From: an uncultured Gimesia sp.
Lineage (GTDB): Bacteria; Planctomycetota; Planctomycetia; Planctomycetales; Planctomycetaceae
Length of the DNA: 35,613 nucleotides
Direction of reading: 5' to 3'
Assembly (NCBI RefSeq): GCF_937910335.1
Contig: NZ_CALEMX010000482.1
Coordinates: 1 to 35,613 of the forward strand
Each line of letters starts with the position of its first letter. Positions within the stretch are counted from its first letter, which is position 1. Under the pieces are notes generated by a model. It was not told where the DNA came from, did not search any database, and was given only the letters and a program-made list of their open reading frames with translations. Both the position numbers and the translations under genes were made by a program. Below, in pieces: positions 8,743 through 17,658 of the stretch.

Positions 8743-9603
8743 ATGTCTGATTTTGACTATGGAACAACGCAAATGACTAACTGGATAGAACTGGGAGAGG
8801 CTTCAGAAATTTCTCCCGGCACTCGTAAATCATATTCAATCAGGGGTACCGAGATTGCGGTGTTCCATGTAGACAACGATCAGCAGCTCGGAAAATATTA
8901 TGCAGTCCATGATTCTTGTCCGCATCAGGGCGCTTCACTGATCGAAGGGGAGGGCTGTGGCACCGAAGTCAGCTGCCCTTTGCATGACTGGAGTTTTGAT
9001 GTGGCTACGGGAGAATGCTTTGACTTTCCCGAATTTTCTTTGACTCGCTATGAACTCAAAGTAGAATCCGGCGTGCTACTGCTGGACGCTTCCACAATTG
9101 AGGAGCCAGACATCCCTCAAAATCCTTTTCTGGTTCGCTATGGCGCCATGGGATGGGTCGATCAATTCTCAGCAGAAGAGAACGCCGTTTATGCACACCG
9201 CGAACGAGTGATCTTAAAAACCAGTCGCGGAGAAGAGGTCGGAGAAATTCTTTCCTCAGTCAGCATACACGAAAATCCTGTTCCCTCAGCAGGCACAATT
9301 CTGCGAGAATTCACTCCAACAGACCAACAGACACTCTCCCGTCAGGAAGATGTGACCGCACCCGTATTCCAGGATTGCCAGAAACTCATTCAGGAACGGG
9401 GCATGCCTTCAGAGATAATTGACTGTGAGCAATTGTTTGATCAGCAAACGGTTGTACTGTATTATCTGGGCAGCCGGATGCCCGCTTTGGAAATTCTCGC
9501 TCAGGAGCTCAATGCCAATTATCCCTGGCGAATTATATTTCACCCCGTCGATGAAACACCCGCTGAGTCAGGTTGTTCGAGTGGCGGATGTGGCTGCGGT
9601 TAA
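8743..9603 (+). CDS. Rieske [2Fe-2S] domain fused to a PSP1/RicT-like domain
   Basis: A 286-residue two-domain protein from the ATG at 8743; a GTG at 8737 and an ATG at 8773 are alternatives. Residues about 14-115 are a small Rieske ferredoxin-like domain with both ligand boxes intact: CPH (59-61) and CPLH (78-81), in CPHQGASLIEGEGCGTEVSCPLHDW. Residues about 128-272 match PSP1 (RicT/YaaT family): VRYGAMGWVDQFSA, ERVILKTSRGEEVGEIL, then CQKLIQERGMPSEIIDCEQLFD and an LAQELNANYPWRIIF ending typical of the family. The tail is Cys-rich (SGCSSGGCGCG). Known RicT works in the RicAFT complex, which binds [4Fe-4S] clusters and affects RNA processing. Fusion to a Rieske domain suggests an iron-sulfur redox input, which is inference. 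No ric partners are seen nearby. Confidence 0.82.
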   Translation: MSDFDYGTTQMTNWIELGEASEISPGTRKSYSIRGTEIAVFHVDNDQQLGKYYAVHDSCPHQGASLIEGEGCGTEVSCPLHDWSFDVATGECFDFPEFSLTRYELKVESGVLLLDASTIEEPDIPQNPFLVRYGAMGWVDQFSAEENAVYAHRERVILKTSRGEEVGEILSSVSIHENPVPSAGTILREFTPTDQQTLSRQEDVTAPVFQDCQKLIQERGMPSEIIDCEQLFDQQTVVLYYLGSRMPALEILAQELNANYPWRIIFHPVDETPAESGCSSGGCGCG

Positions 9604-9707
9604 AAATGAAATGACGTTCCTGAAATGTAACCCTGCTACAACGATGCCAGGCAGGAGCGAGAGACTTGCCACAACAACATTAACTTCCCCGATCAATGGA
9701 ATTCATC

Positions 9708-11060
9708 ATGAGCAATTCAATCAACCGGCGTTCGTTTCTGAGTACCTCACTGGGTGCAGCAGCTACCACCGGATTAGGAGCAGCGGCGGCATCACAATTG
9801 ACAGCCGCTGAAGACAAACAACAAGCGTCTGCCACCCCAAAAAAACAAAAGCCTATTCAGAATGATACGATCTTACATGCGAGAAAAGTGGCACTTGATA
9901 TTTTAAAGCCTACGCCAAAACAACTGGAGCGTGGACTCCAGCTGCATGCAGATTCACTCGTGTTTGACTCTTATGGCTTTGCACCGCGGGCCGCCGTTGA
10001 CGGTGATCGGCTGGCTGCAGCAATCAAAGAAAATGCTTCGCCAGCAGAACTCAAGGACATGCGAGAAGACATGTCAATGACACGCTGTGTTACCAACCCG
10101 GCAGAGCAACGCGAATTCAAAGAAGCCTTCGATGCTTCCGGCGTCACTTGTATCTTTCAAAATGCCGGCGAAGAAGGGCAGGACCCTCTAAGACTGATCA
10201 AGCGACTAGCCCGTTTCACATATACAACAGATATGCTGGCCGACTTTGTATCAAAGGCAGTAACTCCCGCTGACATTCAACAGGCCAAAAAAGAAGGTCG
10301 CCACTGTTTGTATCTCACAGGAAATGGCGTTCCTCTGACTCAACAATGGGTCACCACGACCGACGAAATGAAATACATGCAGATTTTTTACCAACTGGGC
10401 ATTCGCATGATGCATATGACTTACAATCGTCGTAATATGCTTGGCGATGGCTGTGCCGAACCGGCTAACGCAGGCTTAAGTGACTTTGGCCGAACCGTGG
10501 TCGCAGAAATGAATCGGCTGGGCATTATCCCGGATGTCGCGCATTCCGGATGGCAGACCAGTCTGGAAACCGCGCAAGTTTCAGACCGTCCCGTTGTCGC
10601 CAGCCATACCACATGTGCCAGTCTGCATCACCATATTCGCAGCAAACCGGATAACGTCATTAAAGCCATTGCCGATACCGGAGGCCTGATCGGCATCTGC
10701 TGTATTCCCCGTTACCTGGGAGGTAATGGTGATATCAGCGCGCTATTAGACCACGTCGATTATGTCGTGAAAAAATTTGGCATTGATCATATTGCCATCG
10801 GCACCGATGTGTCTTATTCATCACGTAATGGCGCATTAGAAAGTAAGAAAGTTCCCCGCGCTCCGCGTTCTCGAACAGCCTGGCGAAGCTTGTGGCCCGC
10901 TGATCCGTTCGTTGAAACACCGAATATGCGAATCAGTGTTTCCTGGACAAATTGGCCTATATTTACCGTCGGTTTGGTTCAACGTGGATACTCTGATTCC
11001 GACATTCAAAAAATTATTGGCGGGAATATTTTGCGGGTTTGTGAGCAGTCATTTTCCTGA
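9708..11060 (+). CDS. M19 membrane-dipeptidase-like protein with Tat signal, altered metal site
   Basis: A 450-residue protein. The ATG at 9708 is preferred over 9696 because GGAA lies at the right distance and it starts MSNSINRRSFLSTSLGAAATTGLG, a twin-arginine signal. The C-terminal two thirds follow peptidase family M19 (renal dipeptidase, TIM barrel): LGIRMMHMTYNRRNMLGDGC, FGRTVVAEMNRLGIIPDVAHSG, VVASHTTC, and FGIDHIAIGTDVSY. The two His of the second metal site (DVAHSG, ASHT) are present. The first-site H-x-D, expected after the 'xxDxH' strand, reads LVFDSYGFAP, and the bridging Glu (usually in a IEGG-like turn) reads YLTGNGVP. The metal site therefore looks incomplete, and dipeptidase activity is doubtful. 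The next gene, an SDR, follows after 39 bp on the same strand. Confidence 0.82.
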   Translation: MSNSINRRSFLSTSLGAAATTGLGAAAASQLTAAEDKQQASATPKKQKPIQNDTILHARKVALDILKPTPKQLERGLQLHADSLVFDSYGFAPRAAVDGDRLAAAIKENASPAELKDMREDMSMTRCVTNPAEQREFKEAFDASGVTCIFQNAGEEGQDPLRLIKRLARFTYTTDMLADFVSKAVTPADIQQAKKEGRHCLYLTGNGVPLTQQWVTTTDEMKYMQIFYQLGIRMMHMTYNRRNMLGDGCAEPANAGLSDFGRTVVAEMNRLGIIPDVAHSGWQTSLETAQVSDRPVVASHTTCASLHHHIRSKPDNVIKAIADTGGLIGICCIPRYLGGNGDISALLDHVDYVVKKFGIDHIAIGTDVSYSSRNGALESKKVPRAPRSRTAWRSLWPADPFVETPNMRISVSWTNWPIFTVGLVQRGYSDSDIQKIIGGNILRVCEQSFS

Positions 11061-11099
11061 AACGACACGAGATCGTTTTCCCTCTGAGTGAGCCCCAAT

Positions 11100-11867
11100 A
11101 TGAGAGTGTTAATCACAGGTGCGGCAGGTTATGTAGGTCGCTACTTCGCACGACATTGGAATACAGACGATGAATTGATTCTGGGAGATATTCACCCGGA
11201 TGAAAATGATCCACGCTTTATAGCCCTGGATATCACCGAAGCGACACAAACACGCGCCGCTATGCAGGGCGTTGATGCTGTGATCCATCTGGCGAAACAG
11301 GCCGATGAAGGCCCCATGGAAGGGGATGACCTGAACGGGAAACGTTTCGACGTCAATGTAAAAGGGACGTTCAATCTGCTCGAAGCGGCCCGAGACGCTG
11401 GCGTGAAGCGATTTGTCTTTACCAGCACTGTAATGACAGTTCTCGGCTATCAGGCACCGGAGTGGATTGCATCCGATGCCGACCCGAAGCCTATAGGCTC
11501 ATATGCGCTGACGAAACAACTGTGTGAAGTAATGTGTGCACATTATGCGCACGCGTTTGGAATATCCATCGTCTGCTTGCGCATTCCCAAACCCATCGAC
11601 CTGGAACACTCGCTATGGAAAACGCACCCGCTCCGTCCTCAATGGGTTCCCTTCCCAGATCTGATGCAGGCTTTCCAGAAATCGCTTACGGCTGAAATTG
11701 AGGGTTGCGAAGTGATTACCATCGTGGGAGAAAGCTCGAAACGTCGCTGGGATCTGAGCAAAGCCCAGAAAATACTGGGTTATCAGCCCTCTTTAATTCC
11801 CGAAGAACTGGGTTTTGAAATGGGAACTGAAGACCAGCCCATTCCGCCAGAATCGACTTATGCCTGA
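11100..11867 (+). CDS. NAD(P)-dependent epimerase/dehydratase (extended SDR)
   Basis: A 255-residue oxidoreductase. The ATG at 11100 (MRVLITGAAGYVG) is preferred over the GTG at 11088, with a GAGTGAG ribosome site just upstream. The nucleotide-binding G-x-x-G-x-x-G (TGAAGYVGRYF) opens a Rossmann fold. FVFTSTVMTVLG supplies the Ser/Thr strand, and YALTK is the catalytic Y-x-x-x-K. It is somewhat short for an extended SDR, with a compact C-terminal substrate part. Close spacing after the M19 gene suggests co-transcription. The substrate is probably a sugar or sugar nucleotide, but nothing in the sequence fixes it. Confidence 0.88.
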   Translation: MRVLITGAAGYVGRYFARHWNTDDELILGDIHPDENDPRFIALDITEATQTRAAMQGVDAVIHLAKQADEGPMEGDDLNGKRFDVNVKGTFNLLEAARDAGVKRFVFTSTVMTVLGYQAPEWIASDADPKPIGSYALTKQLCEVMCAHYAHAFGISIVCLRIPKPIDLEHSLWKTHPLRPQWVPFPDLMQAFQKSLTAEIEGCEVITIVGESSKRRWDLSKAQKILGYQPSLIPEELGFEMGTEDQPIPPESTYA

Positions 11868-11890
11868 AAACAAGTGCGGGGGGCCATCAA

Positions 11891-12817
11891 CTATTTTTCA
11901 ATTCGACAGTATGGGAGTCCCTTTTCGAGCTTCGCAATTCCCTCTTCTGTGATTTCCGAACCGTCAATATAAAGTGTGCCCAGATTTTTCATCTTTTTGA
12001 GTGATGGAATACCTTTATCATTCACATTGGTATTCCGCAGATTCATATCTACGATATTCTCAAGCACTTTAATTTCCGCGATTCCGGCATTGCTCACCTC
12101 AGTATCATTCAGTTCCAACCATTCCATATCTTTCATCTTCGTCAAATGTTTCATACCGTCGTCTGTCACGTCTGTATTTCGTATCCAGAGTCGCTGCAAG
12201 CGGGTCAGCCCTTTAATTTGCTTGAGGCCAGCATCAGAGATATGGGTATCACGCAGCAATAGTACTCGCAATTTTTTCAAACCCTTTACATGCGAAAGGG
12301 CTTCATCAGAAATCTGCGTTTCAGAAAGACCTAACGTTTCCAGGCTTTTCAGACCAGCAATATGGGCCAAACCAGCATCGGTAATTTCCAGTCCGGTAAG
12401 AAAGAGTTCTTTCAAATTTTCCAATCCCTTCAGGTGCTTCAAGCCGGCATCTGTAACCTTCGTGCGCGAAAGATTGAGCACTTCTAGATTGGTCAATTTT
12501 TTGAATTCCGCCAAACCAGTATCTGAGACGGGAATCCCATGCAGCGTAACCTCACGTAAGCTTTTCAAGGGCTTAATATGGACCATCCCCTCATCGGTGA
12601 CTTTGGAACCGGACAAGTCCAGCTTTCGAAGTTTGACCAGACGACCGAGATAGACCAGCCCTGCATCGACTAGCTTGGAACCTGAAAATGAGACTTGTGC
12701 GATATTGCCGTTATAGTCCATTTTCAAATTGGCGCTGATTTCTTTGAGCGACTTGATATCCGTTTCCAGCGTTGATTCCTGGGGTTCTTCCTGTGAATCT
12801 GTAGCAACTTTGCTCAT
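11891..12817 (-). CDS. Leucine-rich repeat protein
   Basis: A 308-residue protein made almost wholly of about ten 24-residue leucine-rich repeats of the form LKxLxxLxLSxTxVTDAGLxHI. The repeats start near residue 40, after an acidic, Ser/Gln-rich N-terminus with no signal peptide, so it is probably cytosolic. The 'T(D/N)xGL' turn is the type common in planctomycete and bacterial LRR proteins related to F-box/internalin-like repeats. LRR arrays mediate protein-protein contacts; no enzyme domain is attached. It converges on the SDR gene with 23 bp between stops. Repeats diverge in sequence and none is identical at the DNA level. Confidence 0.9.
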   Translation of the reverse strand: MSKVATDSQEEPQESTLETDIKSLKEISANLKMDYNGNIAQVSFSGSKLVDAGLVYLGRLVKLRKLDLSGSKVTDEGMVHIKPLKSLREVTLHGIPVSDTGLAEFKKLTNLEVLNLSRTKVTDAGLKHLKGLENLKELFLTGLEITDAGLAHIAGLKSLETLGLSETQISDEALSHVKGLKKLRVLLLRDTHISDAGLKQIKGLTRLQRLWIRNTDVTDDGMKHLTKMKDMEWLELNDTEVSNAGIAEIKVLENIVDMNLRNTNVNDKGIPSLKKMKNLGTLYIDGSEITEEGIAKLEKGLPYCRIEK

Positions 12818-13034
12818 TTTTGATAGCCCATTAGGAATAGATCAGCCTGTGAGAAATGAGCTTTCGCCCATAACATGACTTGGTACAGTGTTCATAAAAA
12901 CAGAAACATCTGAGATTATGACCACGGAATGCTGCCCTCTTTACGTAACAGCACATTCTCTAAATATACACAATAATCAGCGATTTTGCATGTGAACGAA
13001 CGATCTTTTCTTCGGGAATCCAGAACTGGTAAAA

Positions 13035-15398
13035 TCACTTTTTAACTGATTCGGGCCAATTGAGATTTCGAAGAATAAAGGCAAACGTATCTTTGCCGTT
13101 AATGGTATGTGGTCCATTGAAGAATTCGATCTCTGTTCGCTCTCCAATTCCCATCTGCACATAAAATCTTCGTACTTTGGCGTATTCGGCTGCCACCCAC
13201 TCATCGGGCGCAACTCCGTCATCGTGTCCGCGTTCCACCATGAAGGGCCGCGGTGCCATCAAATAGGATAACTCTGCATAATTTGCAACATGGCCCATAT
13301 TCCATTCGAAGATTTCGTATTCACCACCAAACACATAACTATAACGACTGGAACTGTCCGCATTTTTGCGTACCCACTCGTTAAAGTCAGCCGAGCAAAT
13401 GGAAAATACATATTGTTTTACGAACGGAGGCACACGAAGAGCTGTTTTACCTCCATAAGAAAGTCCGTAAAAACCAATTCGCTTGCCGTCAACAAACGGA
13501 AGCGAATCAAGCCAGGTCAGAGTACGTTCATGCTGAGGTATGATATAACTATAGAGCGAGCGTCTCATCGGGTTTGATTTTCGTTGCAGTGTGCGAAAGC
13601 GATCGGTACCGCGATACGGATTCTGCGGCGCATACACAATGAGACCTTTTTTCACGAGTTGCTCGCTAAAGGCCTTGTAATAGCCATATGACCTTCCTTC
13701 TGAAACAATCGTATCCATCGGCGTGCCTTCCAGGCCGTGCTGACAGACGATGACCGGACGTTGCTCTCCCGGTTTGAGATCATTGGGAACCAGTAAAATT
13801 CCACCGGCAACCACTTCGGGAAACACATCCAGCATGACTTCATATCCCTGGTATTGCGCGTGCTGAATCACTTTTCGTGTTTTGACATTCAATGGAACAG
13901 CCGTCGCAGGATCGGGAATCCGACCAATCAATTCGTCATAAACTTTATCCCGCAGACGATCAGAATCCTTTTCCCAGAGTTCGACGGACTTATATTTTCC
14001 AGGCTGCCATTCTTCGTCACGATACCGGGCAGACTTGTTGAGTACTTCCTGAGTAAACTCATTCATTTCATTAAACTGCTGCTGTTGTCGCGCAACGGGA
14101 TCAATGACAATACCATTGGCAACCCGCTTCAACTCAATCGGCAACGGACGTTTCTTATTCATGCTGATTCTCAAATCAAACAAAAAACGTTGTCGGGCTT
14201 GATTCGATCCTGCAGGGTTCGTGCCATCGCCGGAAAAGACAAGTGTCAAATTTTCCTTCAGGCCCAGTTGTTCAAACACAGGCACCACACGCTGAAATTC
14301 TGCACGTACCGAGTCTGGTGACACCACTTGAATCACTCCAGGAGCAGCCGTCGCCCTGATCCCTTTTTTGGCCTTGGGTGGCCCGTCAACAACGGGAACA
14401 GAGCAAGCTTCGATTAAGCATGATCGTGGCGCGATCATCGAAGCAATTTCCGCATCCCCAAACTCTGTAAGCTGGCTCCAGACATTACGATAAATGGGTT
14501 CCTGCCAGACATTTTCTCGCTCTTGAAAATATCCGGCAACCCAGGTCGCTTTAATTCGATAATCGGCGGCACCGCTGAATAAAGCCAATAAGGCGCCTTC
14601 ACCAACGCCAACGACTCCGATCGGTAAAATGCGACGGTTTTTTTGATCCAACCGTTCAAACTGATCGACGGCAGCCATCACTTTTTGTACTTCATAACCT
14701 ATTACATGGCGTCCCATTTCGAATGACATGCGATAGATAAATTCCCGGTGCGGCTGATTGGAATAATAAACGTTCGGATGACCAGAGAATTCGGAATCCC
14801 GACTGATGAGCGTAGGAATCACCACCTGAATTCCCGATGCAGCCAGCATCAGAGGAATTTGCGCTGACTTGGGAACGCCGGGCTTCAGTCCGATAAACAT
14901 TTCAGGCGTCCAGTCAGCATCGGGCAATGCAACCACACGTGCTTTGATGGCACTGGTTGGCTGCAATAAAAGCCCCGCCGCCGTCATTCCATCCAACACG
15001 CGCCATTGAACAACATGCACTTTAAACTGAGGACATTCTGCTATCACTGACTGACCTTCTGTCGTCGTCAATAATTCAAACCCCGGTCCAGCGACACGAG
15101 GATCGACGGCTCCGATGATCGATTTGAATCGCCTCCGATTGTCCTTGATACTATCAACAAAAGCAGCATGACTGCTGAAATCATAATGCCATTTTTGGGG
15201 ACGCAAGGCCGGCGACTTTGCCAATGCATTCAATGCATACCGATCGATGCCTGCCACCATATGTTCGTCAAGAGGCACTGTCAGCTTCAGGGACTTCGTC
15301 CCCGGCAGCACTTCAGGAAACTCCAGTGCTTGTGCAGAAACCAGGGAAGGAAAATGAACGAACAAAGCCGTAACGATAAGCAGGGCAGGGAATCGCAT
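13035..15398 (-). CDS. Secreted two-domain alpha/beta-hydrolase (acetyl xylan esterase-like)
   Basis: A 787-residue exported protein (signal peptide MRFPALLIVTALFVHFPSLVSA; CAGGA-type ribosome site before the ATG). The C-terminal half, about 440-787, is an intact alpha/beta-hydrolase: PVIVCQHGLEG oxyanion strand, GFYGLSYGGKTAL nucleophile elbow (Ser), RGHDDGVAPDEW (Asp) and NGPHTING (His). This half resembles the acetyl xylan esterase/dienelactone hydrolase group. The N-terminal half, about 100-400, repeats the fold (VHVVQWRVLDGMTAAGLLLQP, then GVVGVGEGALLALFSGA), but the nucleophile position is Gly instead of Ser, so it is likely a dead, structural or binding domain. A role in removing esters from polysaccharides is plausible. 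The next minus-strand gene upstream, encoding a laminin-G-like protein, ends 75 bp away. Confidence 0.85.
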   Translation of the reverse strand: MRFPALLIVTALFVHFPSLVSAQALEFPEVLPGTKSLKLTVPLDEHMVAGIDRYALNALAKSPALRPQKWHYDFSSHAAFVDSIKDNRRRFKSIIGAVDPRVAGPGFELLTTTEGQSVIAECPQFKVHVVQWRVLDGMTAAGLLLQPTSAIKARVVALPDADWTPEMFIGLKPGVPKSAQIPLMLAASGIQVVIPTLISRDSEFSGHPNVYYSNQPHREFIYRMSFEMGRHVIGYEVQKVMAAVDQFERLDQKNRRILPIGVVGVGEGALLALFSGAADYRIKATWVAGYFQERENVWQEPIYRNVWSQLTEFGDAEIASMIAPRSCLIEACSVPVVDGPPKAKKGIRATAAPGVIQVVSPDSVRAEFQRVVPVFEQLGLKENLTLVFSGDGTNPAGSNQARQRFLFDLRISMNKKRPLPIELKRVANGIVIDPVARQQQQFNEMNEFTQEVLNKSARYRDEEWQPGKYKSVELWEKDSDRLRDKVYDELIGRIPDPATAVPLNVKTRKVIQHAQYQGYEVMLDVFPEVVAGGILLVPNDLKPGEQRPVIVCQHGLEGTPMDTIVSEGRSYGYYKAFSEQLVKKGLIVYAPQNPYRGTDRFRTLQRKSNPMRRSLYSYIIPQHERTLTWLDSLPFVDGKRIGFYGLSYGGKTALRVPPFVKQYVFSICSADFNEWVRKNADSSSRYSYVFGGEYEIFEWNMGHVANYAELSYLMAPRPFMVERGHDDGVAPDEWVAAEYAKVRRFYVQMGIGERTEIEFFNGPHTINGKDTFAFILRNLNWPESVKK

Positions 15399-15473
15399 TA
15401 TCTAATCCTGATCAGTGAAAGTGAAACCGGTGATTTTCTATGACAAATAAATTCGTATCATTTGATACCGTGA

Positions 15474-16208
15474 TTATTCTACTTTTTTACCGAACAGGAG
15501 AATCTCATCAAAATTGCCGGTATCATCGAACGAACCAATCCCCACACGTCCCGATAAAAATGTTTTATCGCTTGCCGTCATAACCGGCTCCTGCATATCA
15601 TCAAAATATATTTTGATGGAACCAGATTTGGTATCGCGAACAACACGCGCGTGATGCCATTCATCATCCCAGTTTGTACCGGCGGTGGTCTTTGTCGAAA
15701 TCTTGGTGCGGGGTTTACCATTGACGATGAAAATCTGGTTGGCGTGATCATCCATCTTTTTGCCAAAATGTACATAATAAAAATGGGCGTCATCCTGGTA
15801 GCCAAAAAACAGACATAAAGATCGATGGCCATAATCGGGAATCGTAGACTGTAATTTCACATCCAACAGGAAATCGCTAACCGAAATATTTTTCAGTAAC
15901 GCACGGTTATAAGGCGAACGGACGGGTGGTTCGAAGTTACTTTTTTTCTTGATGAGACTGAAAGCATGGTTGTCTCCCTGATGGATGACTTTCCAGGCTT
16001 TGTCGTCCGTAGGCTCCCAATGTTTTGAATTTCCCGATTCAAAATTTTCGTGAAACAGCAAAGGTAGTCCCTGCATTTTCTGCGGAACCTCTCCTTTTTT
16101 GAGTGTTTTCAGAGGCGCCGAGTCTTTAGCCTCAAGCGAACCAGTTTCTGCGAATGAAAGCAGCATAAGTCCTGTCAACAGACAGGCTGATACTAGGAAC
16201 CGCAACAT
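15474..16208 (-). CDS. Secreted concanavalin-like (DUF1080/3-keto-disaccharide hydrolase-type) protein
   Basis: A 244-residue exported protein with a signal peptide (LVSACLLTGLMLLSFAETGSLEA) and a clear ribosome site (CAGGAG). The rest is a single beta-sandwich with family features: LLFHENFESGNSKHWEPTDDKAW, DFLLDVKLQS, YYVHFGKK, EWHHARVVRDTKSGSIKIYFDD and LSGRVGIGSFDDTGNFDEILLFG. These fit the DUF1080/laminin-G group, now often annotated as 3-keto-disaccharide hydrolase, which is expanded in planctomycetes. It may bind or cleave a sugar. It may be transcribed with the downstream esterase gene (75-bp gap). Confidence 0.8.
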   Translation of the reverse strand: MLRFLVSACLLTGLMLLSFAETGSLEAKDSAPLKTLKKGEVPQKMQGLPLLFHENFESGNSKHWEPTDDKAWKVIHQGDNHAFSLIKKKSNFEPPVRSPYNRALLKNISVSDFLLDVKLQSTIPDYGHRSLCLFFGYQDDAHFYYVHFGKKMDDHANQIFIVNGKPRTKISTKTTAGTNWDDEWHHARVVRDTKSGSIKIYFDDMQEPVMTASDKTFLSGRVGIGSFDDTGNFDEILLFGKKVE

Positions 16209-16344
16209 GGAATTGCTCCTGTTTCAATGAAAGAAAGCAACCGGAAAATTTTGCATATCGTATTAGAATGCGCAAAACCATACGGATGATGGGGGAGTTC
16301 TGATCTTGTGTCAGAATCTATGAGACAGGATTTCGCCCTGATTT

Positions 16345-17658
16345 TCAAGCATCAGGACGTTTTCGCGGTTTGCCAAGAGGTCCTTCACCCGGTTTCCGCT
16401 CGCGAGAAGGACGGTCTCCACGATCTTGGGGACCGTTCTTGCGACGATCTCTCATATTCTTCAAGCGGTCTTTGTTTCCACGCTTGAACGGATTATCAAA
16501 GCCGGGCCCTTTCATATCGATCCCACGAAATAATTGGGGAACCAAAGCATTGAATTCCGCCGATTTTATCTTGATACTTTTTCCGACCTCTACGGGTAAA
16601 TTTTTCTGCAAGTAGAGATACTTCAATTTATCCTGCATTTCATCTGGAGGATACTTCATCAGGTAATCTTTCATTTTGGTATCTAAACCCGTCTCAAAAA
16701 ATTTCTGTAGCGCATCATCCGGAGGACTCTGCTGATCCAGTTCTTGTTTGACAGATTTGACTAACTGACCCAGCAACCCTTTCGCTAAAAAGATTGATAA
16801 CATCGCCCTTTGTCCATTTTCTTCGCGGGGAATCGGTCTTGGATTGCGTTGCTCTCTAGAATTTAGGAACGAAAATTTATTTTCACTCCACAGTTGGAAA
16901 ATTCCATTCATGACATCTGTGGAAGGCCAGATTGATCCCTTTTGGTTCACTTTTTCTTTAGGATTATTCAGTGCTGTCGCTGTTTTTAAAACAGCCAGAG
17001 ATCTCTCATATTCAGATAACGAATCTTTCGGCCGGGGATATTCCACCGAACTTGGCAGGCTTCGCTCAATAGTATCGATCACTTCTATATAGAGATCAGG
17101 TGGTAGCATTGAATTCCTCAAGAGAAACATCATGCGCGGATCTCGAAAATTGATCTCCAGCATTCTTAAAATCTCATAATCAGATCGACTGCCGCGGCGA
17201 TTTGCTTGATTGCCATGAGAACGGAATTCGCGAATCAGCTCCATCCGCTCCGATGGGGTTTTGGCGTTGCGCAAATCTTCCTGCTCCCAGGGAGACAACG
17301 TTTTCACCCAGTTACAATAAGAACGCATGACCTGATTCAATTCCGGCTGTTTGCGCGTCGCTGCATGAATTTCCCGAAATCGCTGTTTGTCCTGAGCAGA
17401 CAGCTTTTGAAACTTTTCGTAATTGCGTTTTAACTGTGCACGTTCTGAGTGTGTCATGGATTCTATTTTTTTGCGGTTCGCGCCTGCGCGATCTTCATCC
17501 TGACCCGTTGCTCCCAACAAGATCATCACAAAGAGTACCGTTCCAACACCGAGACCCACGGCGCGCAACAATACCGGCCATAATGCCGATTCCGGGCTTA
17601 CAGGCTGAGAAGCTCTGTCAGATTGCCTCTTATCTACTTTTCTGCTGCGCGGTTTCAT
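16345..17658 (-). CDS. Membrane-anchored charged protein of the ECF operon, unknown function
   Basis: The ORF track starts this at 17826, but its first 56 codons run through the anti-sigma gene in another frame. The ATG at 17658 (MKPRSRKVDKRQ) has CAGGAAC at ribosome-site distance, giving 437 residues and a 29-bp overlap with the anti-sigma 3' end. One membrane helix, LWPVLLRAVGLGVGTVLFVMILLG, follows a basic N-terminus. The remainder is a highly charged helical region, MTHSERAQLKRNYEKFQKLSAQDKQRFREIH.., that looks like DUF3106-type 'LSPxExxxLR' repeats (also SPWEQEDLRNAKTPSERMELIREF). A basic, Pro/Gly-rich tail ends it (RRKNGPQDRGDRPSRERKPGEG). The helical part should be outside the cytoplasm, so a periplasmic sensor or regulator of the sigma system is possible. 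Family membership is not certain. Confidence 0.7.
   Translation of the reverse strand: MKPRSRKVDKRQSDRASQPVSPESALWPVLLRAVGLGVGTVLFVMILLGATGQDEDRAGANRKKIESMTHSERAQLKRNYEKFQKLSAQDKQRFREIHAATRKQPELNQVMRSYCNWVKTLSPWEQEDLRNAKTPSERMELIREFRSHGNQANRRGSRSDYEILRMLEINFRDPRMMFLLRNSMLPPDLYIEVIDTIERSLPSSVEYPRPKDSLSEYERSLAVLKTATALNNPKEKVNQKGSIWPSTDVMNGIFQLWSENKFSFLNSREQRNPRPIPREENGQRAMLSIFLAKGLLGQLVKSVKQELDQQSPPDDALQKFFETGLDTKMKDYLMKYPPDEMQDKLKYLYLQKNLPVEVGKSIKIKSAEFNALVPQLFRGIDMKGPGFDNPFKRGNKDRLKNMRDRRKNGPQDRGDRPSRERKPGEGPLGKPRKRPDA

Noticed and set aside
11976-12653. 225-aa plus-strand ORF
   Set aside because: Antisense shadow of the LRR gene; its Ser/Pro-rich sequence follows from the repeat codons on the other strand.
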